From: Paraburkholderia kururiensis JCM 10599 = LMG 19447
GTDB taxonomy: Bacteria; Pseudomonadota; Gammaproteobacteria; Burkholderiales; Burkholderiaceae
Reading direction: 5' to 3'
Assembly: GCF_003986935.1 (NCBI RefSeq)
Contig: NZ_RJZE01000012.1
Coordinates: 124,001-188,000, forward strand
DNA length: 64,000 nucleotides
Shown: piece after piece, positions 35,873-44,892 of the stretch
Layout of the letters: the number at the start of each line of letters is the position of its first letter
Position numbering within the stretch: the stretch's first letter is position 1
The notes under the pieces: generated by a model
The model's input: the letters and a program-made list of their open reading frames with translations, nothing else
What the model was told of the DNA's origin: nothing
The model's database searches: none
Position numbers and translations under genes: made by a program

Positions 35873-37666
35873 ATGACGCCCGCCTCACCGCACCTGAACA
35901 AGACTCTCGATGCCTGGCTCGCGCGCCGCACCGGCTCCGCGCGCGGCGGCCTTCGTCTCGCCGTGGCCGCCGGCCTTGCCGCCGGCTTGCTCGTGATCGT
36001 GTCGTCCGCGCTGCTTGCATGGACGGTCAACGCTGTCGTGGTCCGAGGCGCCGCGCTCGCCGACGTGTGGATCGCGCTCGCCGCCATGTTGCCCGTGTTC
36101 GCAGCACGCTTCGCGTTCACGCTGGCTTCGGAGCGCCTCGCCTTGCGCGCCGCCGCCAGGGTACGCGGCGAACTGCGCGCCGAACTCGTGCGCAAGATTC
36201 ACGCGCTCGGCCCGGCGTGGCTCAAGGGCGAAGCAACGGGCGCGCTCGCAAGCCGCGCGGTCACCGGCATCGACGCGCTCGAGGGCTATTACGCCCGCTG
36301 GCTGCCCAATCGCGCGCTCACGTCGATGCTGCCCATCGCGATTCTCGTGGTGGTGTTTCCCATCGACTGGGTCTCCGGGCTCGTTCTCACGCTCACCGCA
36401 CCGCTGATTCCCGTATTCATGATTCTGGTGGGCAAGCGTTCGGTCGAAATGAACCAGCGCCAATGGCATCAGCTGACGCGCCTCGCCGCACGGTTTCTCG
36501 ACACACTCCAGGGCCTCACCACGCTCAAGCTCTTCAACGCGAGCCGGCGCGAGGCACAAGTGGTGGCCCGCCTCTCGGAAACGTATCGGCAGAGCACGAT
36601 GCAGGTTCTGCGCATCGCGTTCCTCTCCGCGGTTGTGCTGGAGTTTCTCTCGACGGTGAGCATCGCGATGGTGGCCGTGCTGATCGGTTTCAACCTGCTG
36701 TACGGCAAGGTGCATTTCCAGCCCGCGTTCCTCGTTCTGCTGCTCGCGCCCGAGTTCTATCTGCCGCTGCGTACGCTCGGCACGCACTATCACGCGCGCA
36801 TGGAAGCGATCGGCGCCGTCGAGCACATCGCGGCCATTCTCGATACGCCGCAGCCGCAAACCCACGCTGCGCGCACGCCGCTCGCCGCCGCGCAGCAGTA
36901 CGGCATCGCATTCGACGCGGTCTCGTTCGCCTATGACGCGAACCAGCCGGCGCTGGACCGCGTGAGCTTCGCGCTCGAACCCGGACGCATCACGGCGCTC
37001 GTCGGCCCGAGCGGGGCAGGCAAGAGCACGGTGCTGAACCTGCTGCTCGGCTTCGTGGCGAACCAGCAAGGCAGCATCCGCATCAACGGACAGTCGCTCG
37101 CCGAGGTCGAACCGGCAAGCTGGCTCGCACAGGTCGCGTGGGTGCCGCAACGCGCGCACGTGTTCCTCGGCAGCGTGCGCGACAACATCCAGATCGCAAA
37201 TCCCGCTGCATCGTTCGACGCCGTGCGCGCCGCCGCGCAACAGGCAGGCGCCGACGACTTCATCATGGCGCTCCCGAACGGCTACGACACGCCGCTCGGC
37301 GAACGCGGCGCGGGCCTTTCCGGCGGGCAGATCCAGCGCCTCGCGCTGGCACGCGCCTTCCTCAAGGACGCGCCCGTACTGCTGCTCGACGAACCCACGG
37401 CCCATCTGGATTCCGCAACGCAGGCGCACATTCACGAAGCCCTGCGCAGACTCGCGCACGGCCGCACGGTGCTGCTCGTGGCGCACCGTCCGGCCACCGC
37501 GCGTCTTGCGGACCACATCGTGGTGCTGGACGGCGGCAAGGTCGCGCAAAGCGGGACGCACGAGGCGTTGATCGGCGAGGACGGGCTGTACCGCGAGTTG
37601 ATCGGCGCTGGCGTTGACAGTACTGGCCGTACATCGGCCGCAACGCCGCATCCTGCCGCGGGGTGA
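35873..37666 (+). CDS. cydD: Thiol reductant ABC exporter subunit CydD
   Basis: 597 residues. Half of the CydDC exporter of glutathione/cysteine or heme-handling factor needed to assemble cytochrome bd. Six membrane helices in residues 1-320, then the ATPase: Walker A GPSGAGKST, Q-loop VAWVPQRAHVF, signature LSGGQIQRLALARAF, Walker B VLLLDEPTAHLD, and switch His in LLVAHRPATARL. The cydC ATG follows four bases after its stop. Confidence 0.93.
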   Translation: MTPASPHLNKTLDAWLARRTGSARGGLRLAVAAGLAAGLLVIVSSALLAWTVNAVVVRGAALADVWIALAAMLPVFAARFAFTLASERLALRAAARVRGELRAELVRKIHALGPAWLKGEATGALASRAVTGIDALEGYYARWLPNRALTSMLPIAILVVVFPIDWVSGLVLTLTAPLIPVFMILVGKRSVEMNQRQWHQLTRLAARFLDTLQGLTTLKLFNASRREAQVVARLSETYRQSTMQVLRIAFLSAVVLEFLSTVSIAMVAVLIGFNLLYGKVHFQPAFLVLLLAPEFYLPLRTLGTHYHARMEAIGAVEHIAAILDTPQPQTHAARTPLAAAQQYGIAFDAVSFAYDANQPALDRVSFALEPGRITALVGPSGAGKSTVLNLLLGFVANQQGSIRINGQSLAEVEPASWLAQVAWVPQRAHVFLGSVRDNIQIANPAASFDAVRAAAQQAGADDFIMALPNGYDTPLGERGAGLSGGQIQRLALARAFLKDAPVLLLDEPTAHLDSATQAHIHEALRRLAHGRTVLLVAHRPATARLADHIVVLDGGKVAQSGTHEALIGEDGLYRELIGAGVDSTGRTSAATPHPAAG

Positions 37667-37670
37667 AGCC

Positions 37671-39518
37671 ATGACGACGAAAACACCCAATACGATGGCC
37701 CCGCGCATGCACGTCACAAACAGCACCAACAGCAGCGACGTCAACAATGCGAGCAACACCGCCCGCGCCGACCTCATACGCCTCGTCACGCTTTTCCGTC
37801 CGTACTGGAAATGGATGGCGGCCGGCATCGCCGTGTCGTTCGTCACGCTGATCGGCAACGTCGCGCTCATGGCGATTTCCGGCTGGTTCATCGCTTCGAT
37901 GGCGCTCGCCGGCATCAATCACATCGTCTTCGACTACTTCACGCCCGCTGCCCTCATTCGCGCCTGCGCCATCGTGCGCACGGGCGGCCGCTACATCGAA
38001 CGGCTCGTCACGCACGAAGCCACCTTCCGTCTGCTCGCGAAGCTGCGCGTCTGGTTCTACGAGCGCATCGAACCGCTCGCGCCGGCGTGTCTGCAACACA
38101 CGCGCGGCGCCGATCTGCTCACGCGCATCCACGCCGACATCGAAAGCCTGAACCACGTCTACCTGCGCGTGATCCTGCCGATGGCAACAGGCGCGCTCGG
38201 CGCCCTTTTGATCGTCGCGACGATGGCGGCATTCGACGTGGCAGTGGCGTTCGTCACACTCGTCTTCCTCGCCCTCGCGGGCGTCGTGCTGCCGGCGCTG
38301 GTCTATCGGCGTGCGAGCGGCCCGGCCGCGACAGGCATCGCTCAACGCGCGCAGTTGCAGGACGCCATCGTCGACGACCTCCAGGGACTCGCCGAGCTAC
38401 GCGTGTACGGTGCGGCAGAAGGTCACGCACAACGTATCGAGCAGCTCTCCGGCGCCCTGCTCGATACGCAGGTGAAGCTCAACGACATCAAGGCCATCGC
38501 ACAGGCGGCCCTCTCCGCAGCGGCGTCGCTTGCGATGTGGGGCGCGCTCTTGATTGCCATTCCGCGCGTCAGCGCAGGCACACTGCCGCCGGCCGACCTC
38601 GCGATGCTCGCGCTCTTCGTGCTCGCCAGTTTCGAGGCGGTGGTTCCGCTGCCGCTCGCCATGCAGATGCTTGGCGAAAGCCTCGCCGCCGCGCGGCGCA
38701 TCTTCGCGCTCGCCGACGCGCAACCCGCCGTGCACGACCCCGAAACCTCCACGCCGCTCGCCGCGAGCAACGACCTGCGATTCAGCCACGTCGGCATGCG
38801 CTATCCCGACGCGGCTCACGCCGTGCTCCACGACGTGTCGTTCGATCTGCCCGCGGGACGGCGGCTCGCCATCGTGGGCGGCAGCGGCGCGGGCAAGACC
38901 AGCATCGCGAACCTGCTGTTGCGCTTCTGGGACTACCAGCAAGGCAGCATTACGTTGGGCGGCGTCGAGCTGCGCGAGGCCGCTGCCACGGATCTGCGCG
39001 CACGCATCGCCGTCGTCGCGCAGGACACCTATCTCTTCAACGCGACGATCCGCGAAAACCTGCTGCTCGCCCGGCCCGACGCCGACGAAGCCGCGCTCGA
39101 AGCCGCCTGTCGGGCGGCCCAGTTGCACGACTTCATCCAGAGCTTGCCGCAGGGGCTCGACACCGAGATCGGCGAGGCGGGCACCCGCTTGTCCGGCGGC
39201 CAGGCGCGGCGCCTTGCGGTCGCGCGCGGCCTGCTGCGCGACGCGCCCATCCTGATTCTCGACGAACCCACGGAAGGCCTCGACACGGCTACCGAAGCCG
39301 ATTTGCTGCGCTCGATCATGCAGCTCATGGAAGGGCGCACGGTGCTGCTCATCACGCACCGGCTGTCTGCGCTCGCCGGGTTGGTGGACGAGGTGATCGT
39401 GCTGGACGAAGGGCGCATCGTCGAACAGGGCGCCGCGCAAACCCTGCTCGCACGCGACGGCGCCTTCTCCACGCTCCTGCGCAACGACAGCGTTCAGCCA
39501 GCCGGGCAAGACGTCTGA
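37671..39518 (+). CDS. cydC: Thiol reductant ABC exporter subunit CydC
   Basis: 615 residues. Partner of CydD. An N-terminal tail of about 35 Asn/Thr-rich residues precedes the membrane domain (LVTLFRPYWKWMAAGIAVSFVTLIGNVALMAISGWFIASMALAG). ATPase motifs: Walker A GGSGAGKTS, signature LSGGQARRLAVARGLL, Walker B ILILDEPTEGLD, switch His LLITHRLSAL. Start at MTTKTPNT, four bases after the cydD stop; the tail is unusual, and an internal start at MAPRMHV cannot be excluded. Confidence 0.93.
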   Translation: MTTKTPNTMAPRMHVTNSTNSSDVNNASNTARADLIRLVTLFRPYWKWMAAGIAVSFVTLIGNVALMAISGWFIASMALAGINHIVFDYFTPAALIRACAIVRTGGRYIERLVTHEATFRLLAKLRVWFYERIEPLAPACLQHTRGADLLTRIHADIESLNHVYLRVILPMATGALGALLIVATMAAFDVAVAFVTLVFLALAGVVLPALVYRRASGPAATGIAQRAQLQDAIVDDLQGLAELRVYGAAEGHAQRIEQLSGALLDTQVKLNDIKAIAQAALSAAASLAMWGALLIAIPRVSAGTLPPADLAMLALFVLASFEAVVPLPLAMQMLGESLAAARRIFALADAQPAVHDPETSTPLAASNDLRFSHVGMRYPDAAHAVLHDVSFDLPAGRRLAIVGGSGAGKTSIANLLLRFWDYQQGSITLGGVELREAAATDLRARIAVVAQDTYLFNATIRENLLLARPDADEAALEAACRAAQLHDFIQSLPQGLDTEIGEAGTRLSGGQARRLAVARGLLRDAPILILDEPTEGLDTATEADLLRSIMQLMEGRTVLLITHRLSALAGLVDEVIVLDEGRIVEQGAAQTLLARDGAFSTLLRNDSVQPAGQDV

Positions 39519-39881
39519 CATGCGCGCCGCATGAGACGGCTGTTTTGACCTGCGACAAAAACCCGGCATCGCGAACTTCTTACCATCGATATGTCCACAC
39601 CAGCGTTAGGGAAATTGCTGAGGTGGACACGGCATCGGACCGCGCGACCGCCTGCTACAGCAGGCGCGGCCAAGCGATCCGACCCACACGCACGGCCGGC
39701 GGGAAGTCGCACAAAGATGACTCTGCTCGTCATAGAAACAAGACCAGAGGGTAGGCATGGCACGTTCGCGACCTTATGCCACACGCGACAGCAGCCACAC
39801 GCGGCAGCGCTTCACGTTGAGGCGCTCCCACACAGCAGCCCACCCCGCAACCGCTTCAAATCGCCTTGACTGGAGTGTCAA
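39519..39881. other. 363-base cydC-cydA gap
   Basis: No gene is convincing; the one open frame here lacks codon bias and conserved residues. Contents: a weak FNR-like box at 39545-39558 (TTGAC-CTGC-GACAA), an 8-bp hairpin at 39650-39667 (CGCCTGCT/AGCAGGCG, loop of two to four), and TTGAC-N6-GTCAA at 39866-39881 bracketing the cydA ribosome-binding site. Confidence 0.5.
39545..39558 (+). promoter_or_regulatory. Weak FNR-like box before cydA
   Basis: TTGAC-CTGC-GACAA keeps TTGA on the left but only three of four bases (ACAA for TCAA) on the right. It lies 320 bases upstream of cydA. Low confidence; supported only by analogy with the cydD box. Confidence 0.25.
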
Positions 39882-41471
39882 ATGATCAACGATACCGTGG
39901 TTGAGCTATCGCGAATCCAGTTCGCCGCCACCGCGCTTTACCACTTTCTGTTCGTCCCGCTGACGTTGGGGATGTCGTTCATGCTGGCGGCCATGGAAAC
40001 CGTCTACGTGATCACCGGCAAGCCCATCTACCGGCAGATGACGGAATTCTGGGGAAAGCTGTTCCTCATCAACTTCGCGCTCGGCGTTGCGACGGGTCTC
40101 ACGATGGAGTTCGAGTTCGGCACGAACTGGTCGTTCTACTCGGGCTTCGTCGGCGACATCTTCGGTGCGCCGCTCGCCATCGAAGGCCTGATGGCGTTCT
40201 TCATGGAGTCCACGTTCATCGGCCTCATGGTGTTCGGCTGGAAGCAGCTATCCAAAGGCAAGCACCTGATGGTCACGTATCTCGTGGCGTTCGGTTCGAA
40301 CTTCTCCGCGCTCTGGATTCTGGTGGCCAACGGCTTCATGCAGAACCCCGTGGGTGCCACGTTCAATCCGGTCACGATGCGCATGGAGCTCACCAACTTC
40401 GGTGCCCTGATCTTCAGCAACGACGCGCAAACGAAGTTCGTCCACACCAGCGTGGCGGGCTACGTGACCGCCGCGATCTTCGTGACCGCCGTGAGCGCGT
40501 ATTACCTCGCGCGCAAGCGTCACGTGGAACTCGCCAAGCGCTCGTTCCAGATGGCGAGCATCTTCGGCGTGCTGTCGGTTGCGGGTGTGCTGACGCTGGG
40601 CGACGCGCTCGGCTTCGTGGCCGCGCAGGCGCAGCCTTCGAAGCTCGCCTCGATGGAAGCCATGTGGCAGACCGAACCGGCGCCGGCGCCGTTCAACATC
40701 GCGGCATGGCCTGACAACGAGACGCGCAAGAACACGTGGGCGTTGCAGGTGCCGTACGTGCTCACGCCGCTCATGACGCACACCATGGACACGCCGGTCC
40801 CCGGTGTGGACCAGATCGTCGCGGACGCCGCCAAGCGCATCAAGAACGGCATTCCCGCCGTCAACGCGCTGAAGGTGCTGAGCAGCAATCCGACCGACCC
40901 CGCCGCGCTCGCGCAGTTCAACGCGCACAAGGCCGACCTCGGCTACGGCTTCCTCGTGAAGCGCTACGCAGCAGGTCAAGACACCGCCAACGCCACGGAC
41001 GCCGACATCGCCAAGGCATCGCAGTCGGTCGTGCCGAACGTGTTCTGGATGTTCTGGGTGTTCCGCCTGATGGTGGCGCTGGGCCTCTTGATGCTGGCCT
41101 ACTTCGTGATCGCCGTCATCCTCTCGCTGCGCGGCGACGTGGGCCGTCAACAGTGGTTCCTGAAGCTCGCGCCGTGGATGATCCCAGTGCCGTTCCTCGC
41201 CTGCGAAATGGGCTGGCTCACGGCGGAAATCGGTCGTCAGCCGTGGACGGTGTTCGGCCTGCTGCCCACCTGGATGTCCGCATCGAGCCATAGCGTGGGC
41301 TACATGACGTTCTCGCTGATCGGCTTCGTGCTGCTCTACTCGATCTTCATCGCCGTCGAGGCCTACCTGATGGTGAAGTTCATCCGCAAGGGTCCGGACG
41401 AAGACCATGCTGAACCGGGCGCCACGCCCACCATCCTCACCCCGGCATTCGCCAACGACACCGCGCGGTGA
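39882..41471 (+). CDS. cydA: Cytochrome bd quinol oxidase subunit I (CydA)
   Basis: 529 residues. Main subunit of cytochrome bd; binds hemes b558, b595 and d and oxidises quinol. LSRIQFAATALYHFLFVPLTLG holds the axial His at residue 21 (equivalent to E. coli His19), a long Q-loop is present (length close to E. coli CydA, so the L type), and MGWLTAEIGRQPWTVFGLLPT carries the conserved GRQPW. Preceded by GGAG in the loop of a TTGAC/GTCAA repeat. cydB follows after 18 bases. Confidence 0.96.
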   Translation: MINDTVVELSRIQFAATALYHFLFVPLTLGMSFMLAAMETVYVITGKPIYRQMTEFWGKLFLINFALGVATGLTMEFEFGTNWSFYSGFVGDIFGAPLAIEGLMAFFMESTFIGLMVFGWKQLSKGKHLMVTYLVAFGSNFSALWILVANGFMQNPVGATFNPVTMRMELTNFGALIFSNDAQTKFVHTSVAGYVTAAIFVTAVSAYYLARKRHVELAKRSFQMASIFGVLSVAGVLTLGDALGFVAAQAQPSKLASMEAMWQTEPAPAPFNIAAWPDNETRKNTWALQVPYVLTPLMTHTMDTPVPGVDQIVADAAKRIKNGIPAVNALKVLSSNPTDPAALAQFNAHKADLGYGFLVKRYAAGQDTANATDADIAKASQSVVPNVFWMFWVFRLMVALGLLMLAYFVIAVILSLRGDVGRQQWFLKLAPWMIPVPFLACEMGWLTAEIGRQPWTVFGLLPTWMSASSHSVGYMTFSLIGFVLLYSIFIAVEAYLMVKFIRKGPDEDHAEPGATPTILTPAFANDTAR

Positions 41472-41489
41472 TCCGCAAGGAACAAGACC

Positions 41490-42626
41490 ATGGAACTCTA
41501 TCTAATCCTCAAAGTGCTCTGGTGGCTGCTGCTCGGCGTGCTGCTCATCGGGCTTGCGACGATGGTCGGCATGGACATGGGCGTGGGCGCGCAACTGCGC
41601 TTCGTCGGCCGCACCGACGTTGAACGGCGCGTCGCGATCAACACGATCGCCCCGCACTGGGACGGCAACCAGGTGTGGTTCATCCTGGGCGGCGGCGCGA
41701 TCTTCGCGGCGTTCCCGCTCATCTACGCCACCGCGTTCTCCGGCCTCTACATCGTGATGCTGCTCCTGCTGTGGACCATGATCATGCGTCCCATCGGCTT
41801 CGAGTACCGCAGCAAGATCGACTCGCCCACGTGGCGCGGCGCATGGGACTGGGCGCTGGTGGCAAGCGGCGTCGTGCCGATGATCGTGTACGGCGCGGGC
41901 GTGGGCAACATGTTCGTGGGCGTGCCGTTCCACTTCAACTGGGACCTCACCTCGTACTACACGGGCAGCTTCATTACGCTGTTCAACCCGTTCGCGGTGC
42001 TGTGCGGCGTGCTCTCGCTGGCGATGTCGCTGTACATGGGCGCAGCCATGCTCGTGGGTCGTGCCGAAGGCGCGGTCCAGCAACGCGCGAAGAGCGTGGC
42101 GACCGTCGCCGTGATTCTCGCGGTCGTGGTGTTCTCGGTGTGCGGCGTGTGGGTCTCGCAGATGCAGGGCTACCGTCTCGTGCATTCGGTCAGCCCGGCG
42201 CTCGCGCAAACGCCGTTGCAACAACAGGTGGTCGAACTGGCCGCCGGTGCCTGGCTCGGCAACTTCAAGAGCTACCCGATTCTGTGGATCGTGCCGGCAC
42301 TCGGCTATGTGGGCCTGATTCTCGGCCTGCTCTCGCTGCGCGCGGGTCGCTCGACGCTCGCGTGGTGGCTCGGCGCGATCGCATGGATCGGCGTGATCGG
42401 CACGGCCGGCACGGCGCTCTTCCCGTTCCTGATGCCGTCGTCCAGCATGCCTAACCAAAGTCTCACTGTCTGGAACTCGGTATCGAGCCAAACGACACTC
42501 ACCTGGATGACCGGCTGGACCGTGGTGTTCGTGCCGATCGTGCTCGGCTACACGAGCTGGGCGTTCCACGTGATGCGCGGCAAGGTCAAGGCGGACCAAA
42601 TCGAAACCGATCCGCACGCATATTGA
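41490..42626 (+). CDS. cydB: Cytochrome bd quinol oxidase subunit II (CydB)
   Basis: 378 residues, as in E. coli (379). Membrane subunit that pairs with CydA. Typical features: an N-terminal helix with LKVLWWLLLGVLLIGLATMVGMDMGVG, the motif IAPHWDGNQVWFILGGGAIFAAFP with the conserved WDGNEVW-like loop, and about eight further helices. A small CydX-like gene starts 10 bases after its stop. Confidence 0.96.
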   Translation: MELYLILKVLWWLLLGVLLIGLATMVGMDMGVGAQLRFVGRTDVERRVAINTIAPHWDGNQVWFILGGGAIFAAFPLIYATAFSGLYIVMLLLLWTMIMRPIGFEYRSKIDSPTWRGAWDWALVASGVVPMIVYGAGVGNMFVGVPFHFNWDLTSYYTGSFITLFNPFAVLCGVLSLAMSLYMGAAMLVGRAEGAVQQRAKSVATVAVILAVVVFSVCGVWVSQMQGYRLVHSVSPALAQTPLQQQVVELAAGAWLGNFKSYPILWIVPALGYVGLILGLLSLRAGRSTLAWWLGAIAWIGVIGTAGTALFPFLMPSSSMPNQSLTVWNSVSSQTTLTWMTGWTVVFVPIVLGYTSWAFHVMRGKVKADQIETDPHAY

Positions 42627-42636
42627 GGACTTCGCG

Positions 42637-42834
42637 ATGAAAACCCTGTTCCACTTTCTGATCCTCGCCGTGCTCGTCGTGATCGCCATCGTGATTGGCG
42701 TCGTGGTGGGCGCTTACGGCGCGTGGTACTTCTCGTGGCTGATCGGCACGATCATGATCGTGCTGTTCGCGGCGGCGGGCGGCGTGCTCTACGACACGCA
42801 ACAGAAGGAGCGCCGCGCCGCGAACGGCAAGTAA
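42637..42834 (+). CDS. CydX-like small subunit of cytochrome bd, two-helix form
   Basis: 65 residues. Residues 30-37 (WYFSWLIG) match the diagnostic start of CydX (MWYFAWILG in E. coli), followed by a hydrophobic helix and LYDTQQKE. Here an extra N-terminal membrane helix (FLILAVLVVIAIVIGVVVG) precedes it, and there is no Met directly before the CydX core, so the extension appears to be translated. CydX stabilises heme d. Directly after cydB, so almost surely part of the oxidase; naming it CydX is an inference. Confidence 0.7.
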   Translation: MKTLFHFLILAVLVVIAIVIGVVVGAYGAWYFSWLIGTIMIVLFAAAGGVLYDTQQKERRAANGK

Positions 42835-42856
42835 GCGCGCCTTCGCTTCACAAAGA

Positions 42857-42882
42857 CAAACAGCACCCGAGGGTGCTGTTTG
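42857..42882. terminator. Terminator of the cyd operon, shared with nagE
   Basis: CAAACAGCACCC (42857-42868) pairs with GGGTGCTGTTTG (42871-42882). The plus strand continues with CTTTTG and the minus strand with TCTTTG. Lies between the convergent cyd and nag operons. Confidence 0.7.
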
Positions 42883-42966
42883 CTTTTGGGGCGTCGCGAT
42901 GCGGGTGCGTGCCGCTTATGCGATGGCTTCGCGACGTCTCACATGCGGCAACTCACGTGCAACCCG

Positions 42967-44748
42967 TCAGGCCGGCTGCGCCGCCGCCCCGCCGCTTGCG
43001 GGCAAGAGCCGCGCCGACAACGACTGCGCGTAGCGTTGCGCCGCGAAGCCCGCGACGATATGGAAGGTGTCCGCGGACACCCAGGCCACGTCGAGCGCCG
43101 CGAGCCGCTGGCGGTCGACCGCCGAAGGATCGCGCACGACCACACGCAAACGGGTCGTCGCAACGGCTTCGAGCGAAACGACGTTGGTCGCGCCACCGAA
43201 CACCGCGAGCCAGCGCGCAGGATCGGGATCGAGCGGGCCGGCTTCCGCATCCGACGACGCAGGGCCCGATGCAGTGCCCGCAACCACTTTCTGCGCACTC
43301 GCCACACTCGCCACGCCACCCGCGCCCGCCGACGCCATCTCCGCGCGCATCTCGTCCGCAATGATGTCGGCCTCCGGGCCGATGATCACCTGCACGCTGT
43401 CGCCGCCGCGCTTGAGCACGCCGCGCGCGCCGATCGTCTTCAAGTCAGCTTCGGATACCTTCGCCGGGTCCGCCACGGAAAGACGCAGGCGCGTCGTGCA
43501 GGCATCCACCACTTTCAGGTTGGCCGCGCCGCCCAGCGCCGCGATATAGCGCGACGCACGCGACACCGCCGCGCCCGCCGCAGGCGCAACGAAGCCGCCT
43601 GCAACGAACGAATCCACCTGCGCCTGCTCGGCAGCGGGCTCGCGGCCCGGCGTGGCCATGTTGAACTTGCGGATGAAGAAGCGGAACAGCCCGTAGTAGA
43701 GCGCGCCGTACACGAGCCCGAGCGGAATGGCTTCCCAGCCCTTCGTGGAGAGCCCGTAGTTCAGCACGTAATCGATGGCGCCCGCCGAGAACGTGAAGCC
43801 CAGCTTGATGCCCAGCAGCGAGCAGATAGCGAGCGAGAGCCCGGTCAGCACCGCGTGGATCGCGTACAGCACCGGCGCGAGGAACATGAAGCTGAACTCG
43901 ATGGGCTCGGTCACGCCCGTGAGGAACGACGTGAGCGCCATCGAAAACAGCAGGCCGCCCACCGCCGCGCGGCGTTCCTTCGGCGCTTCGTGCAGCATCG
44001 CAAGGCACGCTGCCGGCAGGCCGAACATCATGATCGGGAAGAAGCCCGACATGAAGCCGCCCGCGCTCGGGTCGCCCGCAAAGAAGCGGTGCAGGTCGCC
44101 GGTAACGGCCGCGCCGCCGCCGGGCGGCGTGAACGTGCCGAACACGAACCACGCGAGCGAATTGAGGATGTGATGCAGGCCCGTGACGAGCAGCAGCCGG
44201 TTCAGCACGCCGAACACGAACGTGCCGACGGCGCCCGCCGTGGTGAGCCAGTGGCCGGCCAGATCGATAGCCGCCTGCACCGGTTGCCACGCGTAGCCGA
44301 ACACAATGCCGAGCCCCACGCACACGAGACCCGTGATGATCGGCACGAACCGCTTGCCGCCGAAGAACGCGAGGTAGTCGGGCAGTTTGATGTCCTTGTA
44401 GCGGTTGTAGAGCAGCCCCGCCACGAGGCCCGCGATGATGCCCGACAGCACACCCATGTTGAGCTTGTCGTTGATGTCCTTCATCACGGCGATCTCGACC
44501 AGATAGCCGATCGCGCCCGCGAGTGCCGCGACGCCGTTGTTGTCCTTCGCGAAGCCGACCGCCACGCCGATGGCGAACAGCAGCGGCAGGTTGTCGAAGA
44601 TCGCGCCGCCCGCGTCCGCGATCATCTTGATGTTGAAGACATCGGGCTGGCCGAGCCGCAGCAGAATGCCGGCTACCGGCAGCACCGCGATGGGCAGCAT
44701 CAGCGCTCGCCCGAGCCGCTGCACTTTCAGAAACGGATTGCCATCCAT
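42967..44748 (-). CDS. nagE: N-acetylglucosamine PTS permease NagE: EIIC-EIIB plus a second, degenerate EIIB
   Basis: 593 residues. Imports N-acetylglucosamine and phosphorylates it. Residues 1-365: EIIC of the glucose/GlcNAc family (LLLVTGLHHILNSLAW, GVTEPIEFSFMFLAP). Residues 399-471: EIIB with phosphorylated Cys417 in VVDACTTRLRL. Residues 511-578: a second EIIB-like repeat (FGGATNVVSLEAVATTRLRV) in which Ala530 replaces that Cys; it is joined by an Ala/Ser-rich linker. The EIIA domain is missing and is instead on the neighbouring PtsI-type protein. Last gene of the nag operon. Likely active, since the first EIIB is intact. Confidence 0.9.
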   Translation of the reverse strand: MDGNPFLKVQRLGRALMLPIAVLPVAGILLRLGQPDVFNIKMIADAGGAIFDNLPLLFAIGVAVGFAKDNNGVAALAGAIGYLVEIAVMKDINDKLNMGVLSGIIAGLVAGLLYNRYKDIKLPDYLAFFGGKRFVPIITGLVCVGLGIVFGYAWQPVQAAIDLAGHWLTTAGAVGTFVFGVLNRLLLVTGLHHILNSLAWFVFGTFTPPGGGAAVTGDLHRFFAGDPSAGGFMSGFFPIMMFGLPAACLAMLHEAPKERRAAVGGLLFSMALTSFLTGVTEPIEFSFMFLAPVLYAIHAVLTGLSLAICSLLGIKLGFTFSAGAIDYVLNYGLSTKGWEAIPLGLVYGALYYGLFRFFIRKFNMATPGREPAAEQAQVDSFVAGGFVAPAAGAAVSRASRYIAALGGAANLKVVDACTTRLRLSVADPAKVSEADLKTIGARGVLKRGGDSVQVIIGPEADIIADEMRAEMASAGAGGVASVASAQKVVAGTASGPASSDAEAGPLDPDPARWLAVFGGATNVVSLEAVATTRLRVVVRDPSAVDRQRLAALDVAWVSADTFHIVAGFAAQRYAQSLSARLLPASGGAAAQPA

Positions 44749-44892
44749 TGAGTCACCTCCTGGTCTCTTGTCTCGTGTGAAATCGCGTGAAGTTGAAGTG
44801 GGTTTGATGCCCTGGTTGATGCTGATGCGTTACATCGTGTGTTACGTGGTGCAAATCCGTGCCGCGGACTGCTCGTCGTGCTCGCGACGAGT

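Noticed and set aside
39591..39869. Open frame of 92 codons in the cydC-cydA gap
   Set aside because: Unusual composition (Arg/Pro/His/Thr), no ribosome-binding site, crosses a hairpin and the cydA signals; no family resemblance.
42880..44751. A 623-codon plus-strand open frame opposite nagE
   Set aside because: Composition is dominated by Arg, Glu, His and Ala; it mirrors the NagE frame and has no recognisable motif.
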